Positions 60,316 to 64,000 of a stretch of DNA of 64,000 bases are shown piece after piece. Every line of letters begins with the position of its first letter. The first letter of the stretch is position 1. The stretch lies in contig NZ_JACGWV010000002.1 in NCBI RefSeq assembly GCF_014137995.1, positions 1,178,001 through 1,242,000 of the forward strand, in the 5' to 3' direction. This DNA comes from Promicromonospora sukumoe (GTDB lineage: Bacteria; Actinomycetota; Actinomycetes; Actinomycetales; Cellulomonadaceae). The position numbers and the translations under genes are program-made. Under the pieces are notes generated by a model that saw nothing but the letters and a program-made list of their open reading frames with translations, searched no databases and had not been told where the DNA came from.

Positions 60316-60445
60316 GTGCTCTCCAGGCTGAGGCGCCCGGGGTACCGAGGCGCACTGGACCTGCGCGGGGCAGGGATGTGTCGCGAAGGTACCGTTTTTG
60401 GAGCAGCAAAAGTCGGGAAAAACCCAGATCTCACCCGGGTGATTC

Positions 60446-60808
60446 TCAGGCTTCGCGCCGCCCCCGCAGCCGGTCGATGTCGCGCCGCTCACGCTTGGTG
60501 GGGCGTCCGGTCCCGCGGTCGCGCAGCCCGACCGCCTCGCGCTCGACACGCGTGGGCAGGGCCGGGCTGTGGTCCACGTACGCCTTGACCGCCAGCGGCG
60601 CCCCGACCCGCTTGAGCAGCAGCTCGACGACCTCGATGTCGCGGTCCCGGAGCGGGTCGCGCCACGTCACGCGGTCACCCACGGCGACGGACGCCGACGG
60701 CTTGGCGACCTTGTCGTTGATCCGGACCCTGCCGCTGCGGCACAGCTCGGCGGCGACCGACCGGCTCTTGGTCAGCCGCACCGCCCACAGCCAGACGTCG
60801 ATGCGCAT
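60446..60808 (-). CDS. S4-domain RNA-binding protein (Hsp15-like)
   Basis: The 120-aa protein starts with the S4 fold (MRIDVWLWAVRLTKSRSVAAELCRSGRVRINDKVAKPSASVAVGDRV) and ends with a basic tail (GTGRPTKRERRDIDRLRGR), the layout of Hsp15, which binds stalled 50S subunits carrying nascent chains. GGAGG precedes the ATG. It stands alone between the protease and glucosidase genes. Confidence 0.88.
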   Translation of the reverse strand: MRIDVWLWAVRLTKSRSVAAELCRSGRVRINDKVAKPSASVAVGDRVTWRDPLRDRDIEVVELLLKRVGAPLAVKAYVDHSPALPTRVEREAVGLRDRGTGRPTKRERRDIDRLRGRREA

Positions 60809-60835
60809 CGGCCCATCCTCCCACCCCGCCGTCCT

Positions 60836-60898
60836 CGTTGAGTGCTGGGTATTCGTCCTTTCCGGGCTCCCGGAAGGACGAATACCCAGCACTCAACG
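60836..60898. repeat. Long perfect hairpin between the S4 and beta-glucosidase genes
   Basis: Arms 60836-60860 and 60874-60898 pair perfectly over 25 bp, with one bulged T, an inner CCGGG/CCCGG stem and a two-base loop. It starts 7 bases after the beta-glucosidase stop and probably ends its transcript. Its sequence (GTTGAGTGCTGGGTATTCG) is unrelated to the TGTCAGAC family. Confidence 0.85.
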
Positions 60899-60904
60899 GA
60901 GGTG

Positions 60905-63349
60905 TCAGTCGGTTTGGGTACGGACCCAGCGGGGGTCCGACGTCGTCACCTCGTGCACGTCGCCCGTGATCGTCACGATTCGGCGGGCCGACGGCGGCAG
61001 CACCGGCGCGGCGTCGTTCGGCTCGTCCAGGTCGGCGATGCCCTCGGCGACCACCCTGACAACGTTGTCAGCCGCGTGCGCGCCGACCCACACCTCGACG
61101 TCGCCGGGTTCGACGACGCGCACCATCGTGCGGTCGCTGAACGCGAACCGCGTGGTCGGCACGTCGAACGCGATCGTCGTCGACTCCCCCGGCGCCAGGT
61201 GCACCCGGTGGTAGCCGAGCAGCTGCGTCGTGGGCCGCGCGACCGAGCTCACCACGTCGTGCCCGTACAGCTGCACGACGTCGGAGCCGGCCACCCCGCC
61301 CGTGTTCGTCACCGCGACGACGGCGCGGAACGTGCCGCCGGCCTCGACCGACCGGTCCACCGACACGAGCTCGCGCTCGAACGTCGAGTACGACAGGCCG
61401 AACCCGAAGGAGCGCACCGGCGTCGAGTCCGTCGACGTCACCTCGGACGCCCCGCCCAGGATCGGGTGCAGGTACGAGTAGGGCTGCGCGCCCGCCGACC
61501 GCGGCAGCGACACGGGCAGGCGCCCGGACGGGTTCACCCGGCCCGAGAGCACGCCCGCGAGCGCCGAGCCGCCCTCCTCGCCCGGGAAGAACGCCTGGAG
61601 CACGGCGCCCGGGGTGCGGCCGACGTCGCCGCCACCATCGCCGTCGGAGGAGGAGGAACCGTCCAGCGCCCACCCGATCGCGTACGGGCGGCCGGTGAGC
61701 AGCACCATGACGACGGGCTTGCCGGTGGCGAGCACCGCCTCGACGAGCTCGCGCTGCACGCCGGGCAGGTCGAGCGACTCGCTGTCGTTGCCCTCGCCGA
61801 CGGTGCCACGGCCGAACAGCCCGGCCTGGTCGCCCACCACGACGACCGCGACGTCGGCGGCCTCGGCGGCGGCGACCGCCTCCGCGAAGCCGGAGGTGTC
61901 GTCGCCCTCGACGTCGCAGCCGCGGGCGAACGCGAGCTCCGGCGTCGGCAGACCGGCGCGCTCGAACTCCACGCCCAGGGCCTCGGCCACGGACGGGATC
62001 TCGAACCCGTTGGGCACGCCGGGGTGGTGCGCCAGCACGTGGTTGGCGAACGAGTAGCAGCCCATGAGGGCCTCGGGCCGGTCGGCGTTGGGGCCGATGA
62101 CGGCCACACGGGCGGGCTTGTCGTGCCACGAGCCGAGCGGCAGCACGCCGTCGTTCGCGAGCAGGACCACCGACTCCTCGGCGAGGCGCCGGGCCACGTC
62201 GCGGTGCGCGGGCGAGTCCAGGTCCACCACGGCGGGCGGCTCGTCCTCGAAGGCGCCGGGCTCCAGGAGCCCGAGCTCCTCCTTCTGCTTGAGCGCCCGC
62301 AGCACCGCCCGGTCGACGACCTCGACGGGCACCTCGCCGTTCTTGACGAACTCCGCGAGCGGTTCGAGGTAGGCGTCACCGGACGGCAGCTCGATGTCGA
62401 CGCCGGCCTCCAGGGCCGCGGCGGCGGCCGCGCCCCGGTCGGCGGCGATCGCGTGCATGACGCTCAGGAAGGCGACGCCGAAGTAGTCGGCGACCACGAC
62501 GCCGTCGAACCCCCACTGCTCGCGCAGCAGACCGGTGAGGTACTCGCCCGAGGAGTGCATCGGCACGCCGTCGACATCGTTGTACGACGCCATGACGGAC
62601 CGCACCTTGCCGTCGAGCACCGCCATCTCGAACGGCGGGAGGAAGACGTCGGCGATCTCGCGCGGGCCGGCGCTCACCGGGGCGTGGTTGCGCCCCGCCT
62701 TGGAGCCGGAGTAGGCCACGAAGTGCTTGAGCGTGGCGTGGACGCCCGCGTCCTGCATGCCGCGGACGTACGACGTACCGACCGTGCCGACGAGGTACGG
62801 GTCCTCGCCGATGCACTCGTCGACGCGGCCCCAGCGGGGGTCGCGGACGACGTCGAGCACCGGCGCCAGGCCCTGGTGGATGCCGAGCTCCCGCATGGAC
62901 CTGCCGATGAGCCGACCCATCTCCTCGACGAGCTCTGGGTCGAACGACGCGCCCCACGCGAGCGGCGTCGGGAAGGTCGCCGCCTTCCAGGCCGCCAGGC
63001 CGGTGAGGCACTCCTCGTGGACCAGCGCGGGGATGCCGAGGCGCGTCTCGCGCTTCAGCCGCCGCTGCTCGGCCCAGAGCCACGCCGCGCGCTCGGCCGG
63101 GTCCACCGGCCGCGTGCCGTACACGCGGGTGTAGTGCCCCAGGCCGTGCCGGGTGATGTCGGGGAGCGCGGTACCGCCCTGGCCGCCCGCCATCTCGCCC
63201 TGCATCGGGGCCACGACGTTGCCGCCCTGGTCCAGCCAGTACCCGACGAGCTGGGCGAGCTTCTCCTCCAGGGTCATGCGGGCGTGCAGGTAGCGCACGC
63301 GCTCCGACACCTCGGGCATCGCCCGCAGTGCCACAGGGAGCTCCGTCAT
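60905..63349 (-). CDS. GH3 beta-glucosidase
   Basis: The 814-aa enzyme has GH3 N-domain features (ALVHEECLTGLAAWKAATFPTPLAWGASFDPELVEEMGRLIGRSMRELGI; RDPRWGRVDECIGEDPYLV; LKHFVAYSGSKAGRNHAPVS), nucleophile Asp in GVVVADYFGV, the C-domain (VAVIGPNADRPEALMGCYSF, VVGDQAGLFGRGTVGEGND) and a fibronectin-like end (SFGFGLSYSTFERELVSVDRS; VQLYGHDVVSS). It releases glucose or xylose from oligosaccharides. No signal peptide is seen, so it acts inside on imported sugars. ATG 63349 has AAGGAAA ahead. It lies just downstream of a sugar permease gene. Confidence 0.92.
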   Translation of the reverse strand: MTELPVALRAMPEVSERVRYLHARMTLEEKLAQLVGYWLDQGGNVVAPMQGEMAGGQGGTALPDITRHGLGHYTRVYGTRPVDPAERAAWLWAEQRRLKRETRLGIPALVHEECLTGLAAWKAATFPTPLAWGASFDPELVEEMGRLIGRSMRELGIHQGLAPVLDVVRDPRWGRVDECIGEDPYLVGTVGTSYVRGMQDAGVHATLKHFVAYSGSKAGRNHAPVSAGPREIADVFLPPFEMAVLDGKVRSVMASYNDVDGVPMHSSGEYLTGLLREQWGFDGVVVADYFGVAFLSVMHAIAADRGAAAAAALEAGVDIELPSGDAYLEPLAEFVKNGEVPVEVVDRAVLRALKQKEELGLLEPGAFEDEPPAVVDLDSPAHRDVARRLAEESVVLLANDGVLPLGSWHDKPARVAVIGPNADRPEALMGCYSFANHVLAHHPGVPNGFEIPSVAEALGVEFERAGLPTPELAFARGCDVEGDDTSGFAEAVAAAEAADVAVVVVGDQAGLFGRGTVGEGNDSESLDLPGVQRELVEAVLATGKPVVMVLLTGRPYAIGWALDGSSSSDGDGGGDVGRTPGAVLQAFFPGEEGGSALAGVLSGRVNPSGRLPVSLPRSAGAQPYSYLHPILGGASEVTSTDSTPVRSFGFGLSYSTFERELVSVDRSVEAGGTFRAVVAVTNTGGVAGSDVVQLYGHDVVSSVARPTTQLLGYHRVHLAPGESTTIAFDVPTTRFAFSDRTMVRVVEPGDVEVWVGAHAADNVVRVVAEGIADLDEPNDAAPVLPPSARRIVTITGDVHEVTTSDPRWVRTQTD

Positions 63350-63403
63350 CAATCGTTTCCTTTCGTCGTCAGGCAGGTCAGCGGCCAGGTCCCCGGCGGG
63401 GAC

Positions 63404-64000
63404 CTAGCCCTTGACCGCCCCCTGCAGCCCGTTCACGATGCGCTTCTGCATGGCGAGGAAGAACACCAGGGCGGGAATCATGGCGAGCGTGGTGAAGGCG
63501 AAGACGCCGGCCGTGTCGGCGGAGTGCTCGGAGGAGAAGTCGGCCACGCCGAGCGGCAGCGTCTTCATGTCCGACTGCAGCAGGAGCAGCGGCAGCAGGT
63601 AGGCGTTCCAGGAGCCCACGAACGCGAGCACGCCGACCGTGACCATGCCCGGCCCGGACAGCGGCAGCAGGATGCGCCAGAAGAACCCGATGCGGGACGT
63701 GCCGTCGAGCTGGGCCGCCTCCTCGAGCTCCTGCGGGATCGCGGCGAGGAACGGCCGCAGGATCACCACGGTCACCGGCAGCGCGAACGCGGCCTGGGGC
63801 AGCGCGACGCCGAGCCACGTGTTCCCGAGCTGCAGGTTCTGCGTGATGAGGATGAACAGGGGCACGATCGCCACGGTGGCCGGGAACAGCAGGCCGACGA
63901 CGAACACCATGAACAGCGCCTCACGCCCCTTGAACCGGTACCGGGCCAGGGGGTAGGCGGCCATCACGCCGAACACCACGGTGACCGCGGTGGTCAGCCC
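63404..64000 (-). CDS. Carbohydrate ABC transporter permease (MalG type), partial
   Basis: The visible 198 residues (C-terminal part; the start is beyond the right edge) contain the EAA loop (EEAAQLDGTSRIGFFWRILLPLSGPG) and five membrane segments (e.g. VVGLLFPATVAIVPLFILI; MVTVGVLAFVGSWNAYLLPLLLL). The end QKRIVNGLQGAVKG is typical for MalG-type permeases. With the GH3 gene 54 bases downstream it forms part of an operon for import and hydrolysis of a beta-glucoside; other parts should lie to the right. Confidence 0.9.
   Translation of the reverse strand, partial: GLTTAVTVVFGVMAAYPLARYRFKGREALFMVFVVGLLFPATVAIVPLFILITQNLQLGNTWLGVALPQAAFALPVTVVILRPFLAAIPQELEEAAQLDGTSRIGFFWRILLPLSGPGMVTVGVLAFVGSWNAYLLPLLLLQSDMKTLPLGVADFSSEHSADTAGVFAFTTLAMIPALVFFLAMQKRIVNGLQGAVKG

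Noticed and set aside
1..64000. CRISPR arrays, prophage genes, biosynthetic cluster
   Set aside because: No regular direct repeats with spacers, no phage structural genes, and no PKS, NRPS, RiPP or terpene core genes were seen.

Overview
The window is about 73% G+C with strong G/C preference at third codon positions. Its content (leaderless genes, a dnaK-grpE-dnaJ-hspR operon under HAIR operators, an Rv2466c-type DsbA protein, an F420-type luciferase-like oxidoreductase, a 4.5S-type SRP RNA) points to a high-GC actinomycete. The GH3 glucosidase beside a sugar ABC permease and the general gene style suggest Micrococcales near Cellulosimicrobium, Isoptericola or Cellulomonas; this placement is inference. 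The region looks chromosomal. I see no prophage, transposase, integrase, CRISPR array or biosynthetic cluster.

Layout. 0-3 kb: methionine importer metQNI (minus; metI cut by the left edge), SRP RNA and tRNA-Ser(GGA). 3-8.5 kb: MarR/DoxX pair, secreted endonuclease-like phosphatase, TetR, YcnI copper-type protein with a membrane partner, LytR_C protein, 98-aa conserved protein. 8.6-12 kb: TetR-controlled ABC exporter. 12-17 kb: uracil permease, a secreted cutinase of the PET-hydrolase type, LLM oxidoreductase, DsbA-like protein, TetR. 17-25 kb: FMN riboswitch and riboflavin transporter pnuX, Gfo/Idh oxidoreductase, acyl-CoA dehydrogenase, two-component system with a DUF4097 beta-helix protein, mntH. 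25-30 kb: membrane mannosyltransferase-like protein, two GT4 glycosyltransferases preceded by a possible leaderless leader peptide, SGNH hydrolase. 30-34.5 kb: HxlR with two tandem imine-reductase-like enzymes, XRE/MmyB regulator, SDR, carboxymuconolactone decarboxylase. 34.6-38 kb: a patch of small leaderless genes, a duplicated small ORF, and what looks like the tail of a lost enoyl-CoA hydratase. 38-42.7 kb: tRNA-Ser(CGA), DUF4956-VTC-carbohydrate-binding lipoprotein operon, transglutaminase-like protein. 42.7-50 kb: sirtuin, tadA, upp, a 1206-aa sigma/anti-sigma/ectodomain fusion, degenerate GGDEF-like protein, DUF1540 protein. 50-54.5 kb: heat-shock operon. 54.5-64 kb: acetyltransferase, M19 dipeptidase, subtilisin with Ig-like repeats, S4 RNA-binding protein, GH3 beta-glucosidase and a sugar ABC permease (cut by the right edge).

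Three themes cut across the genes. First, five copies of a 42-50 bp hairpin with a near-constant arm (TGTCAGACGTACAGGTC) lie between genes and keep pairing by compensatory changes; one of them seems to carry the promoter and start codon of tadA. Second, about twenty genes have a TANNNT -10 box 6-8 bases before the start codon and no ribosome binding site, as expected of leaderless mRNAs; two divergent pairs share overlapping -10 boxes in 23 bp, and in two other places the upstream stop codon is itself the start of the -10 box. Third, many local regulators (MarR, TetR, HxlR, HspR, probably a manganese regulator) sit next to clear inverted-repeat operators.
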